Shown: positions 9,157 through 18,760, counted from the first letter of the stretch. The stretch is DNA of 43,129 bases from Sulfurimonas sp. (GCA_002899765.1 PPDH01000015.1:1-43129), one strand, 5' to 3'. Translations and numbers: made by a program. The notes: a model not told the origin generated them from the letters alone.

Positions 9157-9837
9157 ATGGTAAAAAGTTTCTTAATTATTATAATTTGTCACATGTTTGT
9201 ATTTGCGGGCGAACAAATCATTTTAGTCCTTGGCAATGACTACAACTCCACTAAAGCAAAGCTCTACTGTTTTGAAGACCGGGCGCAGGTTTTTGAGCCT
9301 ATAAAAGTCAATGTAGGTAAAAATGGATTTGGGTTAGGTCTTGGTAAAAATAGTCTCTTTGCAAAAGATGATGAGCCGATAAAGCATGAAGGAGATAAAA
9401 AAGCACCGATAGGAATATTTACGCTTGATGCCATATTTGGTTATAAAAAGGATTTGAAATTTAAAATGCCCTATATTCAAGCAAAAAAAGATCTTATCTG
9501 CGTTGATGACTCTGATTCGAAGTTTTACAACAAAATAATTCAAGAGCCAAAGATAAAACCAAAAAGCTTTGAAGAGATGCGAAGAGATGACGCTCAGTAT
9601 GAACTGGGGATTGTCGTAGGACACAATAAAGAGCAAATTAAAAAAAGAGGTTCTTGCATATTTATGCATGTACAAAAGTCAAAAGATGCACCGACGGCCG
9701 GATGCACATCTATGACTCTTGAAGAGATTGAAAAAATAGCATCTTGGCTTGATGAGAGTAAAAATCCGATTTTAATACAGATTACGAAATTTCAACTAGA
9801 GGAAGTCTTAAGGCTCTATCCTAGCCTTAAGTTTTAA
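9157..9837 (+). CDS. Exported L,D-transpeptidase (YkuD-like)
   Basis: 226 residues from ATG 9157. A TTG 21 nt upstream is in frame, but ATG 9157 begins a clean signal peptide (about 1-17, ending FAG). The catalytic motif is HVQKSKDAPTAGCTSM with His171 and Cys183, the HX11C spacing typical of YkuD enzymes with TAGC rather than SHGC. APIGIFTL is the usual upstream strand. It should act in the periplasm as a peptidoglycan transpeptidase or carboxypeptidase; Campylobacterota use related enzymes in cell-shape control. The 3' end overlaps the argS stop by 4 nt. Confidence 0.85.
   Translation: MVKSFLIIIICHMFVFAGEQIILVLGNDYNSTKAKLYCFEDRAQVFEPIKVNVGKNGFGLGLGKNSLFAKDDEPIKHEGDKKAPIGIFTLDAIFGYKKDLKFKMPYIQAKKDLICVDDSDSKFYNKIIQEPKIKPKSFEEMRRDDAQYELGIVVGHNKEQIKKRGSCIFMHVQKSKDAPTAGCTSMTLEEIEKIASWLDESKNPILIQITKFQLEEVLRLYPSLKF
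9807..9835 (+). terminator. Terminator overlapping the transpeptidase 3' end
   Basis: A 9-bp stem (CTTAAGGCT at 9807-9815 with AGCCTTAAG at 9823-9831) is followed by TTTT at 9832-9835. It lies inside the last codons of the L,D-transpeptidase gene, so the coding end doubles as a Rho-independent terminator. It could also slow convergent transcription from argS. Confidence 0.6.
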
Positions 9838-11429
9838 TCTTCCTCTTTTGTCATGTAATCTTTTGCCGTTATCCCCATTAAAGAGAGTCCCATGCGAAGC
9901 GATAGCCCCACAATCATTAAAAGTTTTAAAAGTTTTGCTTCATCTTCTGTTCCGATAATTCTACAATCATAATAAAATTTATGAAGTGATGCGGCAAGCG
10001 ATTTTAGATATTCGGGAAGTTTTTTAACCTGTCTTGAACTAAAAGCATCTTCAATAATTTCAGGCAAAAGCAGTGCATCAAACATCAACATGTCTGCATT
10101 CTCATCCAAATTTTTCAGAGTCGCAGACATAATCTCATCTTCACTCAAATCACTTTTTGAGATAATGGTTTTAATCCTTGCATGTGCATACTGAATATAA
10201 AAAATCGGGTTTGAACTATCCTGTTTTTTAAACTCTGCAAGGTCAAACTCCAAGGCAGTATCGCTCTTCTTTGAAGCAAAGATAAATCTAAGAGCATCAG
10301 AGCCGATCTCTTCGACAATATCGCTCATAAGGATAACATTGCCGGCACGTTTGCTCATTTTGTAAGGTTCGCCGTCTTTTAAAAGACTTACCATTTGAGA
10401 AAGCTGAACTTCCAGCTTAGAACTCTCATATCCCAAAAATTCGACAGCAGCTTTTACTCTGGCAATATAACCATGATGATCAGCTCCCCAGATATTTATA
10501 TAGTGATCATACCCGCGTTCAAATTTTTGATTATGATAGACTATATCGCCGGCAAGATATGTAGGACGTCCATCTTCACGGACAACCACTCTATCAGAGT
10601 CGTCGCCTTTTTGTGAAGATGCTATAAAAACTTTACCCTCTTTTTTGTAGATACCATCACCCATTTTTGCCATAACTCTATCCCAGTCTTCATAAAGAGA
10701 AGATTCATAGACAAAAGTATCAAAAAAGATGTTGGTATCTGCCAAATCATTTTTTATAATCTCCATAACACCGTCTTTTGCCCAAAGGGCGAGCTCTTTT
10801 TGGCGAGACTCGTCACTCAAAATCTCTATGCCGAACTTCTCAACAGCTTTTTTTGCCAAAGGAGCAAGGTAGTCACCTCTGTAGTAACTCTCCGGGTACG
10901 CAACACTCTCTTTGAGTATATTTTCACGACCATAAAGTTGAATGGAGAGACCAAGCAAGTCTATTTGATTTCCTGCATCGTTGACATAATACTCGGCAGT
11001 TATATCATAGCCTAAATGACGTGCTAGTCTATAAAGCGTATCTCCGTAAACTGCACCTCTGGCATGACCTATATGAAGCGGTCCCGTCGGATTTGCACTT
11101 ACAAATTCCAAAAGTATTTTCTCGTTTTTTTCCTGTTTTGCAAACTCTTGGGGATTGTCAAGAGCCCATGTTCCGTAGTCGCTTAAAAAATTTTCACTAA
11201 GACGAAAATTAAGATAACCTTTTACGGAATCAACACTGCTAAAAAAATCAGATTCTTTAAATGAGGAAGCTAACTCCTCGGCAATTTTCATAGGAGACTC
11301 TCTAAGTTCCTTTGCCATTGAGAAAGCAATGGGTGTAGCGAAGTGACCAAAAGTTCGGTCACGAGGCTTCTCTAAAACAACTTCACGACCAAACTTTTCG
11401 CGCAAAAGCGCCGATACTCGTTGTTTCAA
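9834..11429 (-). CDS. argS: Arginyl-tRNA synthetase
   Basis: 531 residues, a class I synthetase charging tRNA-Arg. The HIGH motif is in SANPTGPLHIGHARGAVYGD, the KMSK-type motif in GEPYKMSKRAGNVILMSD, and the DALR anticodon-binding domain occupies the C-terminus. The start is TTG (11427-11429), since no ATG or GTG is in frame nearby and the N-terminus aligns with the family. The tatA stop is 3 bp upstream. First gene of the block also found in C. jejuni (argS, tatA, gmk, acidic protein, fliR). Confidence 0.96.
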   Translation of the reverse strand: MKQRVSALLREKFGREVVLEKPRDRTFGHFATPIAFSMAKELRESPMKIAEELASSFKESDFFSSVDSVKGYLNFRLSENFLSDYGTWALDNPQEFAKQEKNEKILLEFVSANPTGPLHIGHARGAVYGDTLYRLARHLGYDITAEYYVNDAGNQIDLLGLSIQLYGRENILKESVAYPESYYRGDYLAPLAKKAVEKFGIEILSDESRQKELALWAKDGVMEIIKNDLADTNIFFDTFVYESSLYEDWDRVMAKMGDGIYKKEGKVFIASSQKGDDSDRVVVREDGRPTYLAGDIVYHNQKFERGYDHYINIWGADHHGYIARVKAAVEFLGYESSKLEVQLSQMVSLLKDGEPYKMSKRAGNVILMSDIVEEIGSDALRFIFASKKSDTALEFDLAEFKKQDSSNPIFYIQYAHARIKTIISKSDLSEDEIMSATLKNLDENADMLMFDALLLPEIIEDAFSSRQVKKLPEYLKSLAASLHKFYYDCRIIGTEDEAKLLKLLMIVGLSLRMGLSLMGITAKDYMTKEED

Positions 11430-11432
11430 AAG

Positions 11433-11675
11433 TTACGCTTGTTCTGTGGTTTTTGGAGCTTCTTTTGAAGCAGTTTCATCACCGGATTCTACTTTTTTAG
11501 GAGTCTCACTCGAAGCAGTTTTTATCTCTTCATCATCATCGTTTTTCATCTCAGCTTTAAAGTTTTTGATTCCTTTTCCGAGTCCTTTTGCCAATTCAGG
11601 TATCTTTTTTGCTCCAAAAAGTAAAACCACGATTGCTAAGATTATTAATAGTTCTTGTCCGCCAGGCATTCCCAT
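11433..11675 (-). CDS. tatA: Sec-independent translocase TatA/TatE
   Basis: 80 residues: one N-terminal membrane helix ([22 protein letters not shown]) with the conserved FG at the hinge, an amphipathic helix ([13 protein letters not shown]) and an acidic Ser/Thr-rich tail. It forms the pore component of the twin-arginine pathway, which exports folded cofactor proteins. No tatB or tatC lies in the window. It sits between gmk and argS, 3 bp before argS. Confidence 0.93.
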   Translation of the reverse strand: MGMPGGQELLIILAIVVLLFGAKKIPELAKGLGKGIKNFKAEMKNDDDEEIKTASSETPKKVESGDETASKEAPKTTEQA

Positions 11676-11761
11676 TTTTATTCCTTATATAAATTTAAGT
11701 CCGAAATTATAACCAAATTAGCTGTAACTTCTCTTATCGTAACTCTATTGTTCTTTTCTTG

Positions 11762-12382
11762 TTATATATCTTCCCAATTTCTGACAAAATCATTTATCTC
11801 ATTACCTGGAATTTTTACTCTTGCTGCATTTGCTATAGTTTTAAGAACCTGTGCTGCTTCATGAAAATCATCGTTTACAATAAGAAAATCATACTCGCTG
11901 ATTCTTTGTATCTCCCTCTTTGCCATATCTATACGGCGATCAATAATCTCTTGAGAATCGGTAGAGCGAGCCTCAAGGCGCTTTTTCAGCTCAGAAAGTG
12001 TCGGAGGAGAAATAAATACAGATGTTGTTATGTCGCCAAGTCTGTTTATAATAGTTGCATTTCCCTGTACGTCTATGTCAAAAATAACCAATTTGCCATT
12101 TTTCAATGCCTCTTTTACAGGTTTTATAGATGTTCCGTAGTAGTTGCCATGTACAAAAGCATACTCTAAAAAAAGTTCTTCTTCTATATCTTTTTTGAAT
12201 TCAGCTTCATCGACAAAATAATAATGCACTCCTTCTGCTTCACCCTCTCTCATAGAGCGTGTCGTAGTTGATATAGAAAAATAACATTCACCGATATCAC
12301 CTATTACTTCATTGAGTAAAGAACTTTTTCCTGCTCCGCTAGGACCTGAGAGAACTAAAATTGCTCCTGATTTATGATTCAC
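11762..12382 (-). CDS. gmk: Guanylate kinase
   Basis: 206 residues. The P-loop is GPSGAGKSSL (residues 10-19), followed by the GMP-binding stretch SISTTTRSMREGEAEGVHYYFV. It converts GMP to GDP with ATP in the cytoplasm. The start is GTG at 12380-12382, overlapping the stop of the acidic-protein gene by one base (TAGTG), so it is translationally coupled to it. The pairing of gmk with a poly-acidic protein is conserved in H. pylori and C. jejuni. Confidence 0.95.
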   Translation of the reverse strand: MNHKSGAILVLSGPSGAGKSSLLNEVIGDIGECYFSISTTTRSMREGEAEGVHYYFVDEAEFKKDIEEELFLEYAFVHGNYYGTSIKPVKEALKNGKLVIFDIDVQGNATIINRLGDITTSVFISPPTLSELKKRLEARSTDSQEIIDRRIDMAKREIQRISEYDFLIVNDDFHEAAQVLKTIANAARVKIPGNEINDFVRNWEDI

Positions 12383-13926
12383 TATTTGTCACCTAAAGTT
12401 ATATTTATACTGATTTTCATCCCTTTAAGTGAAGCTGCGATATCCTCGTTTGACAATGCTTTTAATAATTTTTTTAGAGCTTCAACTCCCTCATCGGAAC
12501 TATCCTCTGAACTCTTTTCGTCACTTAAGATATCTTCATCATGTACGATTTGGGGCTCTTCAAAATCAAGTTCATCTTCTTCCGTCTCAACCTCATCAAC
12601 CTCTTCTTCATCAACCTCTTCACCTATAGCGAGTTTTAAGTCTCTGCTTGTCAAAGAGTCAATATCCAGCAAGACATCTTCATCAATCTCACTCTGCAAA
12701 TCTTCATTGCTAAGCTCTTGAACTGCCTCATGAATTTGTGATTCTATATCATTTTCATCAAACTCTTCATCTTCAAAATCAAGTTCATCTTCTTCCGGCT
12801 CTAACTTCTCAAGCTCAGGCTCTTTATCCTCAAAATCCAACTCATCATCTTCAAATTTAACTTCTTCTTTTGATTTATCTTCTTCAGGCTCAAACTCTTC
12901 ATCTTCAAAATTAAGCTCATCTTCTTCAAGTTTTAAGTCCTCAGACTCTAGCTCTTTATCCTCAAAATCCAACTCATCATCTTCAAACTCATCTTCTTCT
13001 TTTGCTTTATCTTCTTCAGGCGCTAACTCTTCATCATCCATTTCCAAATCTTCTTCAAGTTCTAAATCCTCAGTTTCTAACTCATCATCCTTGAAATCCA
13101 ACTCATCCCCTTTAAGTTCATCTTCTTCTTTTGATTTATCTTCTTCAGACTCTAACTCTTCATCATCTATTTCCAGATTTTCTTCAAGTTCTAAATCTTC
13201 AGATTCTAGCTCTTTATCCTCGAAATCCATATCTTCATCTTCAAATTCTGACTCTTCTGACCCACTCTCTTCTGATTCAGTCTCTTCTAAAAGGTTTTGC
13301 ACCTCCTGAAGCTCATCTTTATCTAAGATATTCATCTCAGACTCATTTTCAAGCTCATCAAAATCTTCTATATCATCTTCATCTTTAAGCTCATTTTCGA
13401 GTTCATCTTCATCTTCGAGTTCATCTTCAAGCTCATCTAATACTATGTCATCTTCATCTAAAATATCCATATCATCAAGCTCTTCCACCGCATTCAAGTT
13501 ATCAATAGTATCTATTTTACCGAAATCTTCCATATCTTCATCAAGAGCAAAAGCATCTTCAGTATCTATATCATGACCTTCTTGAACCTTTTTACTTCCT
13601 GCTGCATTTGCTTCTTTAGCAAAAGCTATAAGTGTCTCAACCAAGTCTGTAGGTAAAAAAGGTTTTTGCAAAGTTTTTGTAAAACCATCTACCGCTTTAA
13701 CATCTTTTGCATAAACATAAAGAGATTTACCATATTCTATTTTAGCGTTTAATTTTTCTAACAATTCTTCACTATATACACCGTCGTCTACAATTAAAAG
13801 ATCATAAAATATCGATTCTACCTCTTCAAGATTCTCTGCTTTATCTAACTCATCTGAAGTTTTTTGTGCGCTTAAGGTTACTAACTTATCGACAACCGGA
13901 TTATTATTTAACAGTAAAATTTTCAT
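12382..13926 (-). CDS. Highly acidic repeat protein with degenerate receiver-like N-terminus
   Basis: 514 residues in three parts. Residues 1 to about 105 resemble a response-regulator receiver (LLIVDDG, then a C-terminal LQKPFLPTDL with the Lys-Pro of the fold) but lack a clear phospho-acceptor Asp context. Residues about 120-430 are almost wholly Glu/Asp and contain imperfect tandem repeats of about 43-45 residues built on DELDFEDKELESEDLELEE. The tail (SNEDIAASLKGMKISINITL) is conserved-looking and non-acidic. It corresponds by position to C. jejuni Cj1178c and the H. pylori poly-E-rich protein. Its function is not known to me; the fliR linkage hints at flagella or the cell pole. Confidence 0.85.
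   Translation of the reverse strand: MKILLLNNNPVVDKLVTLSAQKTSDELDKAENLEEVESIFYDLLIVDDGVYSEELLEKLNAKIEYGKSLYVYAKDVKAVDGFTKTLQKPFLPTDLVETLIAFAKEANAAGSKKVQEGHDIDTEDAFALDEDMEDFGKIDTIDNLNAVEELDDMDILDEDDIVLDELEDELEDEDELENELKDEDDIEDFDELENESEMNILDKDELQEVQNLLEETESEESGSEESEFEDEDMDFEDKELESEDLELEENLEIDDEELESEEDKSKEEDELKGDELDFKDDELETEDLELEEDLEMDDEELAPEEDKAKEEDEFEDDELDFEDKELESEDLKLEEDELNFEDEEFEPEEDKSKEEVKFEDDELDFEDKEPELEKLEPEEDELDFEDEEFDENDIESQIHEAVQELSNEDLQSEIDEDVLLDIDSLTSRDLKLAIGEEVDEEEVDEVETEEDELDFEEPQIVHDEDILSDEKSSEDSSDEGVEALKKLLKALSNEDIAASLKGMKISINITLGDK
12775..13240 (-). repeat. Tandem repeats of about 130 bp inside the acidic gene
   Basis: At least four imperfect copies of a unit of about 129-135 bp encode variants of DELDFEDKELESEDLELEE followed by an acidic spacer containing EEDKSKEED. 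The copies share long nucleotide blocks, so the array is a likely site of recombination and copy-number change between strains. Borders are approximate. Confidence 0.75.
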
Positions 13927-13974
13927 TACAGGTTCCCTTTGGAGGCTCTTTTTACATTATTGTATCAAAAAAAA

Positions 13975-14739
13975 CTAAAAAAACGTCTCTAAAAAGTTAA
14001 AAGCTTCCAGCATTTGAGACTTTAAAATTAGCATAGTTGCGCTCAGAGTCGCGATTAAAACAACAAATGAAACCATGATTTTTATCGGGAAACCGATAAC
14101 TAGAAGGTTGAATTGCGGCATTGTTTTCATAAGCATCCCAAATATAACATCCGCAAGCCATGAGAGCGCAATAATAGGAAACGCAATCATAAACCCGACC
14201 ATAAACATATTGGACGTAGCCGTGATGATATACTTGAAAAGATTCTCGATCATTAAAAAGCCGCCAAGAGGAATGTTTTGAAGAGAGCTGTCAATAAAAA
14301 GCAGCAGCCAGTGATGCATATCCATCGCAAGAACTATCATAAGAGCGATAAGAGACAAAAATTGCGAGATGATAGGCATAGAGACCCCTGTTTGCGGATC
14401 TATTGCACTTGCCATAGAAAAACCCATCATAAACGATATTTGTCCGCCGGCAAAGGTTATAACATTAAACGCTATTTGAAGAACTACGCCTATTGCCAAG
14501 CCAAAAAGAAGTTCGCTTAAAATTGCTAAAACAATATTCGGCATTGTTATCTGCATCGCAAGAGGCGGCATGGAAGAGTAAAAAACTATAGTAAAAAAGA
14601 ATGCCAATGCCGCTTTTATATTCATAGGGATACTGTTATGAGAAAAGATGGGTACCGCCATAAAAAGTGCGCCAAATCTAAAAAACAGAAGTATAAAACC
14701 TACTATATATGTTTCACTAAAGATTTCCGGCCAAGCCAT
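13975..14739 (-). CDS. fliR: Flagellar export apparatus protein FliR
   Basis: 254 residues, about six membrane helices. The FRFGALFMAVPIF N-terminus and the segment GGQISFMMGFSMASAIDPQTG are characteristic of FliR/SpaR. With FliP and FliQ it forms the export gate of the flagellar type III secretion system, so the cell is probably flagellated. It lies 48 bp upstream of the acidic-protein gene and 20 bp after the ABC ATPase gene. Confidence 0.93.
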   Translation of the reverse strand: MAWPEIFSETYIVGFILLFFRFGALFMAVPIFSHNSIPMNIKAALAFFFTIVFYSSMPPLAMQITMPNIVLAILSELLFGLAIGVVLQIAFNVITFAGGQISFMMGFSMASAIDPQTGVSMPIISQFLSLIALMIVLAMDMHHWLLLFIDSSLQNIPLGGFLMIENLFKYIITATSNMFMVGFMIAFPIIALSWLADVIFGMLMKTMPQFNLLVIGFPIKIMVSFVVLIATLSATMLILKSQMLEAFNFLETFF

Positions 14740-14759
14740 TGTTAAATCCTTTCTAAAAA

Positions 14760-15404
14760 TCAGTTAATTTTTACAAGCTCTTTATCTATAAGTTTATAAA
14801 CATTATCACATTTGTGTGCAAGATCTTCATCATGAGTTACCAAAACCATTCCCGCTTTATGCTCTTTTATATACTCAAAAAATATATCCATTACCTCATT
14901 TGCGGTAATTTTGTCTAAGTTTCCTGTCGGCTCATCAACAAAGAGAATCTTAGGCTGCTTTGTCAACACTCTTGCGATAGATACTCTTTGCTGCTGACCG
15001 CCTGAGAGTTCTGTAACTTTTTGATTTATCACGTTATCGATTTTTAATCTTTTTAAAAGATTTTTATCTACATTTTGTCCAGAAAGTATTGCCGCAATCT
15101 CCAAGTTTTCCAAAGAACTAAAACCTTTAAAAAGGTAATGAGACTGAAAAACAAGCCCCAAGTCATCTCTTTTTATTTGCGATAGTCTCTTCTTGCTCAT
15201 ACATGACACATCTTCGCCAAAAAGAGACACAACACCATCATCTGGCTTTAAAAGGGTTGATAAAATATTAAGCAAAGTTGATTTTCCGCTTCCGCTTATA
15301 CCTATAATGGATATAGATTCTCCCTCTTCTAAATCAAGCGATATATTAGAGAAAAGCTCATAATCAAAACTGTGTGATAAATTTTTTGCAGATAGTAAAT
15401 TCAT
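14760..15404 (-). CDS. ABC transporter ATP-binding protein (LolD/MacB-like)
   Basis: 214 residues. Walker A is GISGSGKSTL (about 35-44), the signature LSGGQQQRVSIARVL, and Walker B ILFVDEPTGNLD, followed by the H-loop VTHD. The compact form and EPTGNLD motif place it in the LolD/FtsE/MacB group, which powers MacB-type permeases. No permease gene lies beside it. Its position next to fliR matches C. jejuni Cj1180c. Confidence 0.88.
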   Translation of the reverse strand: MNLLSAKNLSHSFDYELFSNISLDLEEGESISIIGISGSGKSTLLNILSTLLKPDDGVVSLFGEDVSCMSKKRLSQIKRDDLGLVFQSHYLFKGFSSLENLEIAAILSGQNVDKNLLKRLKIDNVINQKVTELSGGQQQRVSIARVLTKQPKILFVDEPTGNLDKITANEVMDIFFEYIKEHKAGMVLVTHDEDLAHKCDNVYKLIDKELVKIN

Positions 15405-15422
15405 AAGATGATTATAACCAAT

Positions 15423-16619
15423 TTAATCACAAATTATCTTTTTGCAGCCTCTACGTGATCGAATCTCTAACCTTTTTTCATAAACCTTCTCAACTATCTT
15501 TTTCACTATATAAGCAAAATAACCGTTAAAATAAAAGCCATATATTTTAGCTGCGGCATAACCTCTTCCAAGTGCAATTAAGATTCCGCGAGATTTTATT
15601 TTATGAGACAATAAAGGTTTTTTATTTGCAAGTCTATTTATGTTTTTATAACAGATATCTGCCATCTGTTCTGCCGTGTCTGCCGTTGGAGCCACAACCT
15701 TGTCGTTGTTGTAAATAGTTGTACAGTCGCCTATAGCAAAAACATTACTATAGCTTTGTGTTTGAAGATGACCGTTTGTCACTATATACCCCATCTCATT
15801 TTTATCCAAATCAAGCGCATGAACTAAACCGTTTGGCTCAATTCCTCCTGCAAATATCATAAAATCCATGGGCAGCACTTCTCCGCTGCTGAGCTTTACG
15901 CTCTCTTTTGTTACTTCTACGGCTTTTCTCTCATTTTTTATAACTACACCCAGAGTCTTTAATCTTTTATCACTTTTTTCAACCAGTATTTTATCAAGAC
16001 CATTTAAAATATGCTCGCCTGCATTTACAAGCACGATATTTAACTTCCTGCATATAAAATTATTTCTGCGATAGAATTCTTTGGAAAACGATGCCATCTG
16101 TGCTGCTATTTCAACTCCGCTAAGACCGCCGCCTGCTACAATTATACTAATTGGCTTGCAGCTTGTTCCACTCTCTTCTACCCTGTTAAAAAGCGACATT
16201 TCAAACTTTTGCTTAAAATACATAGCGCGATGCAAAGCTTTTACGCCGTAAGCATATTCACGAAGCCCGATAACGTCTGTTCTAAATTTAGTACGCGCAC
16301 CGACCGCAATTACAAGATAATCATAACCGTATCTTTGAATAGAAGTTATAACCTTGTGATTTTTAAAGTCTACGTTTTTTGCCTCTTGTTTAACGAAGGT
16401 TACGTTACCGTCAAAACCACTGCAAAATGTAAAAAGGTCAACAGTTACTTGCGCAAAATCATTCTCATTTGCTATTAAGTCATAGACATCTGTTTGTGCA
16501 AAATGGTAGGAGTTCTTATCTAAAAGCAGTATTTCGTTTTGAGGATTTTTTGCGAGTTTCTCAACTGTGCGAAGTCCGCCATAACCTCCGCCGATTACAA
16601 TGATTTTATTTTTATTCAA
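15423..16619 (-). CDS. NDH-2-like FAD-dependent NAD(P) oxidoreductase
   Basis: 398 residues with two dinucleotide-binding motifs: GGGYGGLRTVEKL near residue 9 (FAD) and VAGGGLSGVEIA near 165 (NAD). Also present are the VIAVGARTKF strand and the C-terminal FAD contact FAIGDCTT. It resembles type II NADH dehydrogenases, with some relation to sulfide:quinone oxidoreductases, although the Cys pair of the latter is not evident. The C-terminal basic, amphipathic end could bind the membrane. The start is TTG at 16617-16619, with a TAAGGG ribosome-binding site about 7 bp upstream. It interrupts the Campylobacter-like order between the ABC ATPase and tsf. Confidence 0.8.
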   Translation of the reverse strand: MNKNKIIVIGGGYGGLRTVEKLAKNPQNEILLLDKNSYHFAQTDVYDLIANENDFAQVTVDLFTFCSGFDGNVTFVKQEAKNVDFKNHKVITSIQRYGYDYLVIAVGARTKFRTDVIGLREYAYGVKALHRAMYFKQKFEMSLFNRVEESGTSCKPISIIVAGGGLSGVEIAAQMASFSKEFYRRNNFICRKLNIVLVNAGEHILNGLDKILVEKSDKRLKTLGVVIKNERKAVEVTKESVKLSSGEVLPMDFMIFAGGIEPNGLVHALDLDKNEMGYIVTNGHLQTQSYSNVFAIGDCTTIYNNDKVVAPTADTAEQMADICYKNINRLANKKPLLSHKIKSRGILIALGRGYAAAKIYGFYFNGYFAYIVKKIVEKVYEKRLEIRSRRGCKKIICD

Positions 16620-16715
16620 AATGTACCCTTAATGGTTTATTTGAAAAAATTATATCATCTTTGGTTTGTTTAGTTAAATAGTATTGAAATTTTTGATTGT
16701 AGTTTAATTAGAAGA

Positions 16716-16739
16716 GAGTTAAGGAAAAATCCTTAACTC
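16716..16739 (-). terminator. Terminator of the rpsB-tsf operon
   Basis: A perfect 10-bp stem (GAGTTAAGGA at 16716-16725 with TCCTTAACTC at 16730-16739) with a 4-nt loop overlaps the tsf stop codon. On the minus strand it is followed by TCTTCTAATT, a moderate U-tract. Position and symmetry support transcription termination after tsf. Confidence 0.7.
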
Positions 16740-17785
16740 ATTTGAGCAGCAACTTCTGCAGCGAAGTCATCTACTTTTTTCTCAATACCTTCACCTACTT
16801 CAAAACGAACGAAGTCAACTATTTCAGCTGTTCCGCCAAGATCTTTTGCAGCAGCTTGAACAGCCTGTGCAACAGTCATTTTGTCGTCTAAAACGTATGT
16901 TTGGTCGAGAAGGGCAAGCTCTTTATCTAGAGTCGTGTTGTCATCTATAAAACGAGCAAGTTGCCCTGGAACGATTTTATCCCAGATTTGCTCAGGCTTA
17001 CCTTGAGCTTTTAATGCTTCTTTGATATCAGCTTCAGCTTTAGCTAAAACTTCATCACTAAGCTGCATCATAGAGATAAACTGAGGAATATTTTTGAGTG
17101 GTTTTTTCAAACGAGCCAACTCCTCATTCTCTTTTTTAAGAGCTTCGATTCTGCCTTTAGTTTCACTCTCAACAAATTCAGGATCAAAATCTTTATATGA
17201 AAGTGTTGTAGGTTTCATTGCAGATGCATGCATAGCGATATTTTTGAGTGTTGGAACTAATCCCTGCGCAGTTTTTTTGCTGTCACATTTCGCCAAAACG
17301 ATAACCGCAATACGGTTATTTGAGTGGATATAGCCGTTAAGCGCAACAGTTTCATCATCAGCTTTTAGCGTAGCAAAACGACGGATGTCTATCTTCTCAC
17401 CGATTTTTGCAACAGTCTCAGAAAAGTATGAACCAAAAGATGTCGCTTTTAGACTCTCTACATCTGAAGGAGAAGTTTCGTAAATCTCTTCTGTTGTTTT
17501 AATAATTAAATTTTTAAAACCCTCATTTTGAGCAACGAAATCTGTTTCAGAGTTGATTTCAACTATTGTTGCTTTAGAAAAATCGTCTGCAAGTTTAAAG
17601 CCTACAAGACCTTCAGCAGCAACTCTGTCAGCTTTTTTAGCTGACTGAGAGATACCTCTTTCTTTTAGCCACTCAGTTGCTTTTTGCATATCTGCATTAC
17701 ACTCAACTAAAGCTTTTTTACAATCCATCATAGGTGCATCAGTTGCTTGACGCAACTCTTTTACCATTGCTGCTGTAACTTCCAT
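16733..17785 (-). CDS. tsf: Elongation factor Ts
   Basis: 350 residues. The N-terminal UBA-like domain ([19 protein letters not shown]) and the [10 protein letters not shown] motif that inserts into EF-Tu are clear, and the dimerisation region follows. It exchanges GDP for GTP on EF-Tu. The length is usual for the epsilon lineage, whose EF-Ts is longer than that of E. coli. It starts 2 bp after the rpsB stop, in the conserved rpsB-tsf operon. Confidence 0.97.
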   Translation of the reverse strand: MEVTAAMVKELRQATDAPMMDCKKALVECNADMQKATEWLKERGISQSAKKADRVAAEGLVGFKLADDFSKATIVEINSETDFVAQNEGFKNLIIKTTEEIYETSPSDVESLKATSFGSYFSETVAKIGEKIDIRRFATLKADDETVALNGYIHSNNRIAVIVLAKCDSKKTAQGLVPTLKNIAMHASAMKPTTLSYKDFDPEFVESETKGRIEALKKENEELARLKKPLKNIPQFISMMQLSDEVLAKAEADIKEALKAQGKPEQIWDKIVPGQLARFIDDNTTLDKELALLDQTYVLDDKMTVAQAVQAAAKDLGGTAEIVDFVRFEVGEGIEKKVDDFAAEVAAQMS

Positions 17786-17787
17786 AA

Positions 17788-18573
17788 CTACGCTTCCTCT
17801 TTTTCTAAATCTTCTACTTCAACTGCTTTAATATCTTCAGCAGCAACAGACTCATCTGCCGCTAGTTCCTCTTCAACTTCAATTTTTCCGCCTTCTCTTA
17901 GAGCTTTACCCTCATTGATAGCTTCTGTCATTTCACGACAAAAAAGTTGAATAGAACGAATAGCATCATCATTTCCCGGAATCGGGTAAGTGATAAGGTC
18001 AGGATCACAGTTAGTATCAAGCGGAGCAACAACAGGAATACCTAAACATCTAGCTTCTAAAACAGCAATGTGTTCTTTAACGGCATCTACGATGAAAAGC
18101 ATGTCAGGAAGTTTTTTCATGTTACGGATACCGCCGAAATATATCTCTAATTTCTCTTTTTGGCGAGTAAGCATAAGTGCTTCTTTTTTTGTTAAAAGAT
18201 CAATTTGACCATTTTCTTGCATTTCAGTAATAACATCAAGCTTGCGGATAGACTTTTGAATAGTCGGGAAGTTAGTAAGCATACCGCCTAACCATCTGTT
18301 GTCAACGTAAGGCATTCCACATGCGATAGCTGCATCTCTTACAGATTGACGCGCTTGTTTTTTTGTTCCTATAAAAAGAACTGTTTTACCTTCAGCTGCA
18401 GCATCAACAACGATTTGGTAAGTGTTACGGAAGTAACGAAGAGTTTTTTGTAAATCTATAATATAGATATTTTTACGAACACCGAAGATATATTTTTTCA
18501 TTTTCGGGTTCCAACGACGCGTTTGGTGTCCGAAGTGCACACCACACTCTAGTAAGTCTTTCATAGTTACCAT
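17788..18573 (-). CDS. rpsB: 30S ribosomal protein S2
   Basis: 261 residues. [20 protein letters not shown] and the [18 protein letters not shown] segment are diagnostic of S2. The C-terminal 30 residues are strongly acidic (from about residue 228). S2 binds late to the 30S subunit and bridges to S1. A structured leader lies directly upstream, and tsf follows by 2 bp. Confidence 0.97.
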   Translation of the reverse strand: MVTMKDLLECGVHFGHQTRRWNPKMKKYIFGVRKNIYIIDLQKTLRYFRNTYQIVVDAAAEGKTVLFIGTKKQARQSVRDAAIACGMPYVDNRWLGGMLTNFPTIQKSIRKLDVITEMQENGQIDLLTKKEALMLTRQKEKLEIYFGGIRNMKKLPDMLFIVDAVKEHIAVLEARCLGIPVVAPLDTNCDPDLITYPIPGNDDAIRSIQLFCREMTEAINEGKALREGGKIEVEEELAADESVAAEDIKAVEVEDLEKEEA

Positions 18574-18706
18574 AATAGGTCCTTAAAAGGCTGTTTTTCA
18601 AGCCAGAAATTTTGTCAGTTAGCTTTGGCAATGTCGAACAATTATTCCTTAAAAAAGGAGTTGCACTGACTTTTTGACATATACCTGTTAATATTTTCAT
18701 GAGCAT
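18574..18706 (-). promoter_or_regulatory. Structured leader upstream of rpsB
   Basis: The transcript would form a long-range stem. On the plus strand GTCAGT (18614-18619) and GCAA (18628-18631) pair with TTGC and ACTGAC (18661-18670). It encloses a TCCTT/AAGGA hairpin (18646-18659). A second hairpin, GGCT/AGCC (18589-18604), sits just before the ribosome-binding site. A -10-like CATAAT lies further upstream. This is the layout expected of an autoregulatory ribosomal-protein leader, but there is only one sequence here and no covariation to test it. Confidence 0.4.
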
Positions 18707-18760
18707 TATGCAAAGGAAAAATCCGCGAATGTTACCTAAAAAAAGTTTAATTTAAGCTTT

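Noticed and set aside
12374-13388. Long plus-strand frames rich in serine or leucine over the acidic gene
   Set aside because: They mirror the GAA/GAT repeat codons of the minus-strand acidic gene; they have no ribosome-binding sites and no family resemblance.
18473-18706. 77-residue minus-strand frame overlapping the rpsB start
   Set aside because: It runs out of frame through the S2 leader and the first S2 codons and shows no protein-like pattern.
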